A DNA stretch of 64,000 nt from Dreissena polymorpha (GCF_020536995.1 NC_068362.1:106038330-106102329); one strand, 5' to 3'. Shown: positions 33,460 through 46,420, counted from the stretch's first letter. Numbers and translations are program-made. Notes: generated by a model from the letters alone, not told the origin.

Positions 33460-34511
33460 ATCACTGATAAGTTTTATTTAATTATTCATTACATTACTGG
33501 AAATAGGGTATTATAACTGCATTTATCTAAGAAATGCAGAAAAAAGCATAGTAAAACAGGTTCCTGTTATTAGTTCATGCATAAACCTATTAGCTGTTGT
33601 TTGTAATGGTTTGGAGGATTGACATTCCACAACCTAGATGTATTGTGCAGGATAAACAGAACTTTGCACTGATAACCCAAATTAAAAGACTCCATCAGCT
33701 CCATTAAAGCCCTTTCAAGCCAAGTCATTATTTGCGCCAAGTACTTTGCACCCTAACCCTTACCCACCAAATATATATTACACAATTTAGAAAAAATATA
33801 AGAGTATTATAATTAACATTTTGAATATTGTATTTGTCAGGTATCAACAGCAGTACAACATTGTATTTTCTCTTCTTGCAGACAGTGTTTCTCGTTAAGA
33901 GATTAGAGTTAAATGATTAAACTGCAAACATGGATACATTAAATGAAATACCAATTTAAAAAATAAACAATTTCATTCTTATAAGCTCTATAAAAAAGGA
34001 AATGAGCTATAAAATTGTGAACTTGGCATGTTTGTATGTTATCATGCTTTTAATGACACGCAAGGCCCCTTCATGGACAATGAACACCTGCGTTTGACTA
34101 AAATCAAACATTGAATATATTATCCCTCATAAAATAAGGTTCATCATATCTGTTTACATGTTTACCATATATACCTTTTTATAAAAGCAAGTTAAGCACT
34201 TTTTTACTGGCTTTTGGCATGCAATTATTTCAATATATTATCCATGTTGCATTGTGTGTCACCCAGACAGCTTACAAATAACAAGTTTGGTGCTTATATT
34301 ACACACATTTACATATCAGCAAAGGAATCTAGACATGGCTGCTTTTGAATCATGTAATCTAAGAAGGATGTACCAAAATAAATGGTTTAAACAGGAACTG
34401 GAGACGCCAGCACCTGTATGACAGTTGCGAACAATAGGCTCTCTTACTTCATGTCTCGCAATGTTTTGCTATGCTTTACATACCATTGTGTATCAAAATT
34501 AAAATAATTAC
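33460..34511. other. No recognisable feature
   Basis: AT-rich non-coding sequence without repeat ends or credible frames. Confidence 0.4.
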
Positions 34512-35738
34512 AACAAGAGAGCCTGAAAATCCTAAAAGTCGCTCACCTAAAATACAAAGAAACTGACCTGTTCAGTGCGGCCCAAGACAACATAAGACCA
34601 CATGTTCTGACAAGTGTCATGAAGAGTGAACTATACATGAAACATTTAGAGCGTTAACAAGGCTTTACTATAGCTATATAAGTATAAATTGCTCTCCCCT
34701 GGCAGCCATGTTTTTGAACAGACAAGAAACATTTTTATATTCATCATTAAAACAAATTTTCTGACCAAGTTTCATGAAGTTTGGACAATATAGGCTATGT
34801 GACTTTAAAAGTTTAAAGATTTTACTATAGGCATATGATGAAAAATGCCTCACAAATGTTTTGCAATCAATCAGAATCGTTATGGATCTCGTCCAAGGTA
34901 TCATTGGGACATATCTTCTGACCAAGTTGCATGAAGATCGGACAGTAAATGTGGCCTCAAGAGTGTAAACAAGGTTTTACTGTATCCATAAATAGCCATA
35001 TAAGGAAAAATGCCCTGCCCCTTGCGGCTATGTTTTTCGAGCAACAGGAACCTTTTTCAAACTCGTCCAAGATATCATTGGGACAAATCTTCTAACAAAG
35101 TTTCATGATGATCGGACAATAAATGTGGCCTCAAGAGTGTTAACAAGGTTTTACAAAAGCCATAAGAGGAAAAAATATGGCGCCCCCCTTGCGGCCATGT
35201 TTTTCAACCATCCAAAACCATTTACAAACTCGTCCACGATATCATTGACTCAAATATTCTAACCGAGTTTCATGATGATCGGACAATAAATGTGGCCTCT
35301 AGAGTGTTAACAAGGTTTTACAATAGCCATATAAGGAAAAATTATAGCGCCCCCTTGCGGTCATGTTTTTCAACCAACCGAAACCATTTCCAAACTTGTC
35401 CAAGATATCATTGACATAAATATTCAAACCGAGTTTCATGATGATTGGAGAATAAATGTGGCCTCTTGAGTGTTAACAAGGTTTTACTAAAGCCATATAA
35501 GGAAAAAATACAGCGCCCCCTTGCGGCCATGTTTGTCAACCAACCCAAACCATTTTCAAACTGGTCCAAGATATACATGGCACAAATCTTTTTATAAAAT
35601 TTCATAAAGATCGGACAATACATTGGGCTTCTAGAGTGTAAACAAGGCAAATGTTAACGCTGCACGACACACAACGCACAATGGACGACAGACAACAGGC
35701 AATCACAATAGCTCCCATTGTGCTGAGGTGAGCTAAAA
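34512..35738. mobile_element. Hairpin-ended tandem-unit element, family F
   Basis: Starts AACAAGAGAGCC with GCTCACCT about 28 bases in. Six to seven units of about 166 bp carry TTTCATGATGATCGGACAAT, GCCTCAAGAGTGTTAACAAG and GCGGCCATGTTTTTC. It ends after an ACGACAGACAACAGGCAATC tract with TAGCTCCCATTGTGCTGAGG then TGAGCTAAAAA. AGGTGAGC at the right is the inverse of GCTCACCT at the left. Confidence 0.7.
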
Positions 35739-35951
35739 ACAACAGCAAATATTTGCATGATGTTAACTATCATGTAAAATATATCACCTATGCACTGATG
35801 ACATATGTTTGGACACTACAAAGAGTATATCAACCAAATGTTAGGGTCATCATACATGTTTCGTTAATTGTCTTAATATTAAAATGCCTTGAACAAACTC
35901 ATGCAAATATTTTACCTATGTTAGTTTGACTTGTACATTAACTCTAAGGAC

Positions 35952-36849
35952 CAGAGCTACAGATAAGCTGCGTATTTGCGTAAATACGCAATAAAAAATA
36001 GGTGGATACGCAATTTTTTTTTAATCTGTGCGTACCGGTACGCAAAACAAATCGCCGATACCCAATTCGAGCTGCCTTCTATGCGTAATGAAAAATCCCG
36101 TTTTGTTTTGGGCGTCTTGAATCGAGTCTTAATCAACAAGCGCTTGTTTTTATCTGGTAACGTATCATTCTATACATAGATGGTGACGTCACTACGTTAT
36201 TATCACAGACCGGTGTGGCACAATGGGTAACGTATTTACCGATCGTTTAGATGATAACAAATGCGAGTCAAACAAAATGGCGTCTCGAGACAGACAAAAA
36301 GTTTCGCAAAAAAATACAAAAACATTTAGATTCCTTTGTCGTGGTAAATCAATCTAAATATAAAACAATTGAAAAGGGCATAGTGGATAACTATAATGAA
36401 TTTTGTTTGGGGCATTTTCGGTCAAAATACACTATATCATACTACCACAATACCGTTCCAAACCCCTATGATGGGGTGGGTTGGGTTTCTAAAACAATAG
36501 TACTGGCCCATATTATTGGAACAAAAACAAGTAGAAACACATTCGATGAGTGGGTTGAGAAATTCCCTTGTCTTCAGATTGTTGAATCTGATAGCAGAAA
36601 GATGGAACAACCTATACTGCGATTGAATACATAACGGTGACTTTATGTAGGTACGGTTTTGAGAAGCTAAATTCACGTTTTATTGCAAATACCCAATTCA
36701 TTTGTTTGTTTTGGTACAAATACCCAATTATTTTTCTATATGAGCGGGCATCATACTTTTTGATACCCAATCACGTTTTCCATTACCCAATTCATTCTTA
36801 TTTTGAAGGGTATTACCCAATTACCCCAAAAAGCTTATCTGTAGCTCTG
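35952..36849. mobile_element. hAT-type element, 898 bp, with intact ends
   Basis: Perfect 18-bp terminal inverted repeats, CAGAGCTACAGATAAGCT and AGCTTATCTGTAGCTCTG, are flanked by the 8-bp target duplication CTAAGGAC (35944-35951 and 36850-36857). TIRs beginning CAG and 8-bp duplications are hAT hallmarks. Inside are GCGTATTTGCGTAAATACGC, repeated TACCCAATT motifs towards the right end and a 127-codon frame. There is no recognisable transposase, so it must have been moved in trans. Confidence 0.85.
36251..36634 (+). CDS. Unidentified 127-codon ORF inside hAT-type element
   Basis: Not recognised. The frame begins MITNASQTKWRLETDKKF and ends RKMEQPILRLNT. It is charged and mixed in composition, unlike the AT-driven frames around it, and has no transmembrane segment or repeat. 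It contains YNEFCLGHFRSKYTISYYHN and GVGWVSKTIVLAHIIG. Cysteines are too few for a BED finger. It could be a captured host fragment or a decayed part of the parental element. The start is simply the first ATG of the frame. An adjacent frame at 35976-36179 (67 codons) overlaps the left terminal region and is probably chance. Confidence 0.3.
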   Translation: MITNASQTKWRLETDKKFRKKIQKHLDSFVVVNQSKYKTIEKGIVDNYNEFCLGHFRSKYTISYYHNTVPNPYDGVGWVSKTIVLAHIIGTKTSRNTFDEWVEKFPCLQIVESDSRKMEQPILRLNT

Positions 36850-36857
36850 CTAAGGAC

Positions 36858-37074
36858 ACAGGGGTTGCATGAAGCACAATAGTGATTGTTTGCAGCATCT
36901 TAATTTAAACATATATGATAAGTACTGACCTAAACTTACAACAGCTAATGATCTGCCTTATAGCAACATTTATATTTATGATTTCAAGTTATTTAAATCT
37001 TCCTCATATAAATTATAATGTTGGATCAGTTGTTTTATGCCCATACTTAAAGGTTTAAGGGTTCAAGTATTGCA
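36858..37074. other. Nothing identified
   Basis: Short AT-rich spacer. Confidence 0.4.
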
Positions 37075-37245
37075 TCCAAACATTTGATATTTGATTAAAA
37101 CGCAGTTTTTTTACACACATGCAAATAACACTGTTACATTCGCGTCATATGAAAATTGGTCTTATGCGGCCTGTGTAGCTAAAGCCCAGCCTGCGCACTT
37201 GCTTAGTCTGGTCAGAGGCAACTCTTTCCGCTATGAAAAAGCATG
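37075..37245. mobile_element. Half copy of AAACGCAGTTTT foldback repeat
   Basis: Contains TTTGATTAAAACGCAG, then CGCGTCATATGAAAATTGGT then CTTATGCGGCC and AGTCTGGTCAGAGG. The inverse, with both arms, lies at 41700-42005. Superfamily unknown. Confidence 0.6.
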
Positions 37246-37786
37246 CAAGGTTTCGTGGAATCTCCTGATTATTGTCCTAGGTATGCAGTAACATGTTTAC
37301 AAATACCGGTATTTAACAGTCAGTACCGAGTATGGTTGAGTGGTTTAGGCTATATAATTTCCAATGGACAAAGGTTTGAGCACAGCTGGGAAGAAATGCT
37401 TTTCTCTCCAAAATTTCATTATAAACGATCTCTACAAACTTCCATGGTTAAAACCAAGCAATTTAAGGCATCCATTGACACACTTCAAAAAATTCCCCAA
37501 ACAGTGAACAAATCCCTTTAATATTTCAATTGGCTTCTTAGTTACACTTTTCATACAAAAATCTTTTATAAACATTCAAATACAATTGTATCGTTTTATA
37601 AATATCAAATAAGAATAAACCTATGTATTATACCCCACATTTGTATGTGTCTGGCTAACTGGTTATTATAACTGATCATACTCAAGTCTGAAGTTATAAT
37701 TATTGTGTAGACTTATTATTACTGACTTAGTAAGGTATTTGCGCAAAACAATGGTATTATGCTTTGCATATACAATTTAATCTGTA
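37246..37786. other. No recognisable feature
   Basis: The 92-codon frame at 37243-37521 has no family resemblance. AT-rich non-coding otherwise. Confidence 0.4.
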
Positions 37787-38902
37787 AACAAGAGCTGTCA
37801 CCATAGAATGACATATGCCCCCTATTAACGCTTTGATAGAAGATATGAGCATTTTTCGAAACCTAAAAGCGGTCCCTAAGTTAAATGTCAACGTCAAAGG
37901 GGTGAAAATGTTTGTGCATATGGAAAAGCCTTGTCCATATATACATGCATACCAAATATGAAGGTTATATCTCAAGGGACATAGAAGATATGAGCATTTT
38001 TCAAAACCTAAACGCAGATTTTGAAACCTTAATGCGGACCCTAAGTTCAAGGTCAAGGTCACAGGGGTGAAAATTTGTATGCGTTAATGGAAAGGCCTTG
38101 TCCATATACACATGCAAACCAAATATGAAGGTTATACATGTATCTCAAGGGACATAGAAGTTATGAGCATTTTTCCAAACCTAAACGCAGATTTCGAAAC
38201 CTAAACGCGGACCTTAAGTTCAAGGTCAAGGTTACAGGGGTGAATATTTGTGTGCGTATGGAAAGGCCTTGTCCATATACACATGCATACCAAATATGAA
38301 GGTTATATCTCAATGGACATAGAAGTTATGAGCATTTTTTGAAACGTAAATGCAGATTTCGAAACCTAAACGCGGACCCTAAGTTTAAGATCAAGGTCAC
38401 AGGGGTCAAAATTTGTGTGCATATGGAAAGGCCCTGTCCATATACACATGCATACCAAATATGAAGGTTATATCTCAACGGACATAGAAGTTATGAGCAT
38501 TTTTCGAAACCTAAACGCAGATTTCGAAACCTAAACGCGGACCCTAAGTTCAAGGGTCAAGGTCACAGGGGTGAACATTTTTGTGCGTATGGAAAGGCCT
38601 TGTCCATATACACATGCATACCGAATATGAAGGTTATATCTCAAGGGACATAGAAGTATGAGCATTTTCCGCAACCTAAACGCAGATCTCGAAACCTAAA
38701 CGCGGACCCTAAGGTCAAGGTCACGGGGTCAAAATTTTTGTGCATATGCATGCCAATATGAAGGTTACATCTGAAGCAACATAGAATTATGAGAATTTAA
38801 TAATTTATGAGAAACCTAAACACAAAGTGTGACGGAGGACAGACGGACAGACAGACAGACGGACGGTCCGATCACTATATGCCCTCCTTCTGGGGCATAA
38901 AA
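37787..38902. mobile_element. Hairpin-ended tandem-unit element, family D
   Basis: Starts AACAAG, then the stem-loop TGTCA-CCATAGAA-TGACA and ATGCCCCC. About six units of about 165 bp carry GAAACCTAAACGCGGACCCT, AAGTTCAAGGTCAAGGTCAC and GCATACCAAATATGAAGG. A GACGGACAGACAGACAGACG tract follows, then TATGCCCTCCTTCTGGGGCA and TAAAA. Confidence 0.75.
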
Positions 38903-40664
38903 CACCAGTGCTTAACTTGGATTCCAGATCCTGTTGGCATTGTTTGATATATCTCTGCGTGTAAAGGATATTTTAAGACTAAAATGATATTTTATAAGTT
39001 AAATATAAAGTGAGAATTGTATTTTAAGCGCTAGAAAAGCCTTGCCTCCATTGCTAAGCCTCATCATGTTACTGTTATAATACTCCCTTAAATTTATTTT
39101 TATACATTATATATAATATATATATATATATATCGCCATGAATTTTCGGAACTATGTATGGTTCTATCCTCTAATACTTGATGAGGATGAAATATTCCTT
39201 AATTTACAAACTTAAATTCAATCATAGTGATGTATAAATATTACAGACGCGTTAGCCTCAGGTAGGGGAACAGAGTTAAAAACTATCATACAAGATATGC
39301 TGTCAATACAAGTTGATCCGAGATACACATACCTTTACAGGGAAACATATCAGATTCATGTCAATTAGTAATTGTATCACCACCCGCACAATAAAACTGA
39401 AAGCATACTCTTTACAACGTCCTTTACCGGACGGTTCGAGTCTCATAACAAATTAAAAATATTGGGCGCCAATGCCCATAATGGAAGATTCCTAGCCTGT
39501 CTGCCCTCAGCCCGACATTTTTCAGCATTTTACAATGGAAGCTATTTTTTAATAGACACCGGCCCGAACCTGTGTCTATATAAACTTTCTACGAATACCA
39601 TGAATCAATTGCATTTTGTTTTCAGATTTTCCTGATTGTTTAGTTATGATTGATTATTTATTTGTATGTGTTTTAAGTCAAATACAAATCGTAAAAAACA
39701 TATATCGATCCTTATCTGTTGACCTGCTTTACATGTACATGTTTGTGTTATTTTCTATCTGTTGCATTACGGAATGAGTTTTGTAAAACAGACCGTACTT
39801 TCATGTACTTTAATTGACATTGAAGATATGTTTTTTGGATATTTATTGTGACTTCATAATTATTGTATTGCTTGATTCATAAGTATTTGAACAAAGAGAA
39901 TAATTTTTGTTTTCATATATGTTTTAAATCTAAACCAAAACTAGTCAACATCCCTCTTTCCACAACCGTGTTTACCAATTTTCAAGTTACTGATACAATA
40001 GTATGAAACTGATTGTTATAAAACAGTGAACATAAAATGTGTTTTAATTGCAAACACATAAAATGGATATTAGTTATTTTATATGCCGCATTGAAAAGAC
40101 TGATCTCAAATTTTAATTTTAAAATGTCACCCACTTTATTTCAGAATTATTTAAATTATTTCTTAATAGACCTGTAAAAGATAAGCTGTGGGACAAAGTT
40201 TTTTGTTATATATCTGTAGAAGACTGCTGAAATTATGAATAAATATACAAAGGAAGAATACATTTTAGGAACCCAGACATGTGATACATTGCAATTATTT
40301 AAAAAAAACTTCACACTGACATTCCACTTACTTCAATTTCATACTGCATACCATATCTAAGCAATTGACTTCAAAACCGCATAAATTATTCATATATAAT
40401 ACATTAATCTGTATTCACAAAGAAATTAAGAACTGAAACAGAGCAGGATGTGCTGAATCAAATGTCAGATTATTCATTATAATCTGCACGTTTAGAGGGG
40501 TAACAAATACCTGACTTCCTTCATGTCATACATGTACTTGTAACAGATATTTACAATTCTGTTTACAATGTAGATATTAATCAACATACAAAATTCAGTT
40601 AACTGAAAGATTGTCCAAGTTAATGAAGTAGTCATGAATTTCAAAACAGGTTATTGCAAAAAAA
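38903..40664. other. No recognisable gene
   Basis: AT-rich, with a short TA run near 39107-39134. An 87-codon frame at 39372-39635 is less AT-biased than its surroundings but matches nothing I know, so it is not called. No repeat ends found. Confidence 0.4.
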
Positions 40665-40795
40665 AATCAAAGCGCTGAAAGCACTGAAGTTGTTCGCTAT
40701 TGCATAATTAAGACGCAATTCATTTTTCAAAATTAATTGCAAGTTTGAAATGAACACATGCCATTCAATTTATAAAGAGAGTGTCATAACGCACA
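40665..40795. repeat. Dispersed repeat, unclassified (copy 1)
   Basis: About 130 bp beginning CAAAGCGCTGAAAGCACTGA and containing TTAAGACGCAATTCATTTTT and TTGCAAGTTTGAAATGA. It is alignable by eye with 59818-59965. Confidence 0.6.
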
Positions 40796-41699
40796 GGTTG
40801 AGCTTTGTGTGCACTTTTTATCATCCTATTTATTTCATAGAGATAACAAAATAACAACAACATGGCCCTTTTTGGACGTTCTGAAAGCATAGAAAGTATG
40901 ATGAAAATGGTAATCAGAACTGAATATAAAGACAATTTGTAATCACCATCATATTAAATGAATATTGTTGGAATATCAAATACCTATCTCACTAAGATTA
41001 TAATTTCATGATGACAATTCCCTGTACAAAACTTTGATTTTTTACACCATATACAAATTCAAATATACATTATAAGATCATTGATGAAAATAAATAAAAA
41101 TATATCTGCGAGCAATACTTTTTACTCACGAATTAGGTAGTCATCAAGACAGCCCTGTTGACCCGTACATTGATGTTTATGCATTATTTGTTACCCGAGC
41201 AGTTCACACGGTGTCAACAACTCTGACCTAAACATAGGTATAGAGCACTAATGCGTTTTTTCGTTGTAGCTGTTTTTACTCAGCTTTTTATCTTAATGAC
41301 TTTTACATAAAGCCAGCAGACACGCATTAATATTTTCGAATGTTTTCATAGGCTGATTGAGATACAACCTGAACTTTGGCCATATCACTGTGTCTGTGCT
41401 CAGCGCAAAGGATGTAGCACTGTTCAGTGTAAGGAATCCAGACTACTCTCTGTATGTTCAAACGACACAAATTGTGACCCAGTTACAATTACGCGTTAAT
41501 ATCCATCTCGCAGAATTTCAATTTTGCTTTCAAGATGAGAAAACAATCATTACCGAAATAGTTTAGTGTCACGATAAGAGGAAAGTCGTTTAATTATCCA
41601 ACCACAATGTTTGCCGTACTTGGTAAGCACGTCTGGAAATCGTTCCTGAAAGCCTGAATAGGCTGCCCTTATTTACAAGTTTGCTATTTACAATTCGCA
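40796..41699. other. No recognisable feature
   Basis: AT-rich non-coding sequence. The 69-codon frame at 41357-41566 is not supported by any motif. Confidence 0.4.
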
Positions 41700-42005
41700 A
41701 TGAGATTTTTAATGACCCTCGTTCATGTGAAAATAGGTCTTATTCCATATGCGCCCATCATATATAAAGCCCACTCGCCTGCGCATCTCTCAGTCTGGTC
41801 AGGAGATATATAATGAGACCATAACATATTGAGTGATTTATAGCGAACAGCATAATCCTCTGACCAGACTGTGCAAATGCACATGTTGGGTTTAAGAAAC
41901 GCTGGCCGAAACGCATAAGACCCATTTTCACATGACGCGGCTATGAAATGTGATTTAAATGTGTGGAAAGAAAACTGCGTTTAAATCAAATATAACACAT
42001 ACATA
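41700..42005. mobile_element. Foldback MITE, AAACGCAGTTTT family
   Basis: Inverted arms CATGTGAAAATAGGTCTTAT (left) and ATAAGACCCATTTTCACATG (right) bound about 220 bp with an internal inverted pair CTCAGTCTGGTCAGGAG / CTCTGACCAGACTGTG. The right side continues into AAAACTGCGTTTAAATCAAA, which matches the half copy at 37075-37245 in reverse. Confidence 0.65.
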
Positions 42006-43146
42006 TATTTCGATAGTGAAGAAATATACTCATAATAAGGCATGTGAGGACACAATAATGTGCACTCCCGTAGTATAGTTTTTATCTACTTACACTAATG
42101 GGTTGTTTGACAATACTAACACACATTTCAGGCGGTGAATATGCAACTTACAAGTGAAAAAAAACACAATAGTTAAACTTTTGTTTTCATTTTATTTATT
42201 TATTTAGACATTTAAGTAAATTGCAAACTTTATTTAAGTCAGCGTTTACGCCAACTACATTTTTAAAGATATTTCTTAAAAAGATATTTCTTGTTATATT
42301 TTTAAAAGATATTTCTTGTATATTTAGTTGTTTTCGGTTTTCGATATAAAGCATTTTTGAGGCTGTCAACAGTGTGCCTGTAGTAATTGTGAACTCATGT
42401 CCAACATTTTATAAATTGAGAACTGTGAATACAAACAAGCTTAACCTTCTACTATTGCGTTTTTAGCACCCGTAGATCGCAGCTATCTGTTGAGAACAAA
42501 AACGTTTCCCAGAAATCCCGCTGTAGAAGCATGAACACGGTTACGAAACAGATCATTCGTGTTATATTAATTGTTTGTTTATTTATGTTTTTATGTGTTG
42601 CTATCGTACCCCTGAAGTTTATTATTAAACTCATGTTCAACGTTTTATAAATTGAAAATATAAAACAAGCGTAACCTTATACTATTGCGTTGTTTTCCCA
42701 ATTCTATTAATAACCTCAGATTATGAATGACCTGTACTACGTCATAAAGACGCAGCAGAAAGTGGACTATTTTAATCATTCATAAACAATCTCTTACGCG
42801 ACACGTATAATAAAATCATTGTTTATTGATTCTTTTGTATATAAGCTCCGTTCGAAACTATTACATTTAACATGATATTCATATAATGTTTCCATTTGTG
42901 AATGAATATAGTTGGAGAACTCAAACCTCTTGCATAAATTATACAACTCTTTCTCGGCGCAGAAACGGCATGTGTGGTGGGTAGAAGGCTCTCCGTAGAT
43001 AAGCCGAACCGACTTGAAATTTTTGAGTAACAACATTACTGGTCGCTACGCGACCAACTAATTACTCCAAAGAACTTTAAAATGTTCAATGAGAGTTTTG
43101 TTCTAACTAATAAATGTTTATAAATATGTAGTTTACCAAGCCAAAA
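42006..43146. other. Non-coding, with one internal duplication
   Basis: A segment with ACTCATGTCCAACATTTTAT, AACAAGCTTAACCTTCTACT and ATTGCG occurs at about 42390-42465. It recurs, diverged, at about 42628-42695. Short AAAGATATTTCTT repeats lie near 42265-42315. No gene recognised up to the assembly gap. Confidence 0.5.
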
Positions 43147-43246
43147 NNNNNNNNNNNNNNNNNNNNNNNNNNNNNNNNNNNNNNNNNNNNNNNNNNNNNN
43201 NNNNNNNNNNNNNNNNNNNNNNNNNNNNNNNNNNNNNNNNNNNNNN
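43147..43246. other. Assembly gap, 100 N
   Basis: Exactly 100 N, the usual placeholder for a gap of unknown size. Confidence 1.
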
Positions 43247-43469
43247 TGACCTCGATATGTTGTTCTCGAATAATGCAACACTTAGGCTGGAGAGCAGTAT
43301 GCGATTGACGCCATTCACAACAAACAGTGTTATGGCATTCTCAGGTTTGGGGTGGCGAATTCAGCGTCAGGACTTGTCCATCTATGGTCTATGGCCCAGT
43401 CCCAGCAGCAGCAAACAGAACATTAAGTAGTATCTGAGCAGTTGCAGTGCTCTGGTTACGGGGCTTCAT

Positions 43470-43660
43470 GTATGTGCTTAAAGTGTCATCCCAGATATCC
43501 TGTGCAGACTGCCATTACATTAAGTCCTATTAAATTGTCATCCCAGATAAGCTGTGCAGACTTGCACATAAATTAAGTCCTATTAAATTGTCATCCCAGA
43601 TTAGCCTGCAGACTGCACATACATTAAGTCCATTGTTTCCCAGAATGCGGCTCATATAGT
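43470..43660. mobile_element. Partial GTCCCAGATTAG-family repeat, internally triplicated
   Basis: Three imperfect repeats of TGTCATCCCAGAT...TGTGCAGACT...ACATTAAGTCC, followed by TTTCCCAGAATGCGGCTCAT, the usual end of this family. Only one arm is present. Confidence 0.6.
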
Positions 43661-44036
43661 TCACTTTACATCAGTATTTTCCGTGTCTGCCTGATTGAGG
43701 AAAAGTTCATAGCATCAAATGGGAATTCTGTGTCTTTATATTGATCAAACTTGGTAAATGAATGCAAATAACAATGATTTAATATAAGTTTTAATTAAAT
43801 ATGTCAGGGCATAGTTTGTCTATTTTGCGGCCGAAATCAGCTCCTGAACCAAAAGTTTCTCCATGCATGAAAACTTTTCTATTCATTTTAGTAAAACAAT
43901 TATTTAAATGCTTTCAGTACATTATAAAATTATGTCTTCATTATTTTTCGATATTTATTTAAATTCTTGGAATCTGTTTTAAGAGCCGGTTCCTACAGGA
44001 CCCGATGCACTGATTATGCATGTGAATCTTTAACAG

Positions 44037-44200
44037 CTGAAAAAAAGGCTCTCTGGTCAGCTGGACCGGGACGCCAAGGGACACTTCCTGCCCAAGTACC
44101 GTGAGGCAAATGCTCAATGAGTTCTACCGAAGTGTGCAGCGTCTCTAGACCTGTGGCTCCAGACTGTTTACCCAGGGGCCAAGATTACTTTATCTGCAAG
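44037..44200 (+). CDS. Candidate exon of host gene (block a), frame-disrupted
   Basis: An exon-like block follows a plausible acceptor (GAATCTTTAACAG) and precedes a donor (CTGCAAG|GTACAT). The first frame reads LKKRLSGQLDRDAKG then HFLPKYREA. The reading then shifts frame to QMLNEFYRSVQRL, and again to DLWLQTVYPGAKITLSA. This protein-like text is split over three frames by two apparent one-base changes. The block is either a decayed exon or a real exon with assembly indels, which the nearby gap makes plausible. The protein family is not recognised. Splice-site choice and strand are inferred. Confidence 0.4.
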
Positions 44201-44728
44201 GTACATTGGTAATTATCATGTATAATGTGTGATGAGTTTTTACTCCAAATTTCAATTTAAATAGTGTGTGCGTTTTTATATATTGATTAAACTATATTAT
44301 AGCTGCAGTTTTATGATATTGTAATATTATAATAGCCGCCAATTTGTATTGCCTTGAAAGGGCGCAGGAGAGGGGCGTAAATATTTGTTCTTGTCGTTAT
44401 TCGTCTGCCCTTCCTTAAATCCGTCCTTATGTCCGTCCCACTTTTTTGAGTTACACGTAACTTAATAAATATTTTTAGAAAGGGGATAAACAATTATTTA
44501 GTAGGCTAGGTTTGTATCAAGTGTACAGCATATAGAAGTATAGTATCTAGTGTTTAATTGTGTATCTCTTTTCTACAGAAGTCTTCAAGTTAATGTATTT
44601 CTTCTTATTTTTTTAACTCAAACAAAATTGATTAAATAAATATAACTAATGCCATTTCAGAATGCATTGAATTATTTGGTTTACAGGGACAACATTTCGG
44701 ATGCCCTGAGATCTTTTTTTGTTTACAG

Positions 44729-44782
44729 AGGCCTTATACTCACAGGTTCCCCAAATACAACTCAGCCACAACATCCTAATCG
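44729..44782 (+). CDS. Candidate exon of host gene (block b)
   Basis: Strong acceptor (TTTTTTTGTTTACAG) and donor (CTAATCG|GTAAGT) surround 54 bases. An alternative acceptor, CTCACAG, would shorten it. In one frame the last part reads VPQIQLSHNILIG. Short and unassigned, called only for its splice signals. Confidence 0.35.
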
Positions 44783-45539
44783 GTAAGTCCCGTTGCCATG
44801 GAAAACGGGTAACTTTGGTAAAGCATTCTGAAGACCCTGGCTTTACCAATAGTTAAAAACTCAATGCGATTTGGGGTTTCTGCTCTTCAATTAAGAAGAC
44901 CAGTACAAATTATTTCATTTCAAGGGTTCATCAACAACCTTATTTACTATTTTGACATTCGAAGAAGATGCAACAGTTTCACGCTAATCCCTGACATTCA
45001 GACTTGATTAGGAATCCAGAGCTTTATTAAAACACAGAATAACATGGAAAACACACACTTTTTCAGCAGGTTCCAATATATCTAAATTGTTAACTCTTTC
45101 AAAGTGAGGTTCCATTTTAAATGTAAGTATGTTTATAAAAAAAAATTGATACCTAAGAGGGGTCACTGATGTTTGTAGCTTTGCATAAATGTTGTTTTGT
45201 TTTGTGGAGATCCGAACATCTAGTTTAGAGACTAATTATAATTATGAACTATTGGATTATAATTTTAATGGTTTATAAAATCACACGTAAATACAAGTGT
45301 CCATAGCTTGTGTATTGAGTGCATCAGGAATTTCCATATGTATATTCCCCCGAGAAGTAATTGTGATCACCCTATGGCATTGAGAGTGCTGTGTGCTGCT
45401 TCAACTGTCAGCTTGTTTAAGAATCTAAAGGCCTGAATGTTATTGAACCTTGATAAAACTGGGTCAAAATGTTCTGGCATTATCAAGGCAAAAACTTATT
45501 TTGACAATATTTAGCCTGAGTTTAAATCAAGGCCACTTG
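44783..45539. other. Intron-like, nothing identified
   Basis: AT-rich non-coding sequence after block b. No repeat ends recognised. Confidence 0.35.
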
Positions 45540-45840
45540 TGTAACAATACACTAGGTCTCACATCTCAATTTTTGTGACTCAATCATGACTCAAACATGG
45601 TCAAAATGATTATCTTGATATGTTATAGGTTAAGTTTGAATCTGTCACATTGCTTCCAAAAACTAGGTCACCAGTTCAAACCTTGAAACAAACTTGGTTA
45701 TCACTCTATAGGCCAGATTTATGCCAATCCAATTATGAAAGTTAATCAGAAATGTTTAAAGTGAAGTCAAAGTATGTCACAAGGTCCATGTCTTTACAGT
45801 AGGTTACCTTGAATTGAGGTGAGCATTTCAGGCACTTTTT
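45540..45840. mobile_element. Degraded hairpin-ended element remnant
   Basis: Contains CCAAAAACTAGGTCACCAGT and ends with TTGAATTGAGGTGAGCATTT, motifs of a tandem-unit family (AGGTGAGC end in reverse orientation). Related text (CATCCAAAAACTAGGTCACC) occurs near 56760. Confidence 0.45.
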
Positions 45841-46323
45841 TCCATTACACCAATTCCACATCAGATCTTGTCCATGAAGGACCATTGAGCTTTTAAATTA
45901 TGAAACAGTTTGATTGATTAGAAAAAAGGTTTACATATAAGGGGATTTGTGTATGTTCAGTGATTAACCAACAAGGGAACGTCCCATGCACACATAGATT
46001 TAATGAGATACAAAATGCTCGTTTTTAAATATGTTGGCACATATCTTCCAATTTTATTTTCCGCAACCAATATCTATTCATAGGGAACTTACATGGGCAT
46101 GCACATGCGTGGAATATATTGATTCACAACCAAAACAAAAAAAGAGCAAGTGTATCTTGATCTATATACCAGCACCAAATCTAGGATCAAATTTTGGATT
46201 TGCTATAAAGGAACATTGATTTTTTTATGTGTCAAACTGTCAATGTTCAATATTGTTTTGGGCATAATATCTTTTACAAGTTTAGTAACCAGCCAGATCG
46301 CATTTCTTGTTAATGAAGAACAT

Positions 46324-46420
46324 AGACCGTTAAACATATCTAACATTGTACACACGATCAATGTGAACCAGACCGTTAAACATATCGAACATTGTACACA
46401 CAATCAATGTAAACCAGACT
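46324..46420. repeat. 46-bp tandem duplication
   Basis: Two copies of AGACCGTTAAACATAT...AACATTGTACACACGATCAA, at 46324 and 46370. Confidence 0.9.

Noticed and set aside
39372-39635. 87-codon frame
   Set aside because: No motif, no splice context and no repeat signature. Not distinguishable from chance.
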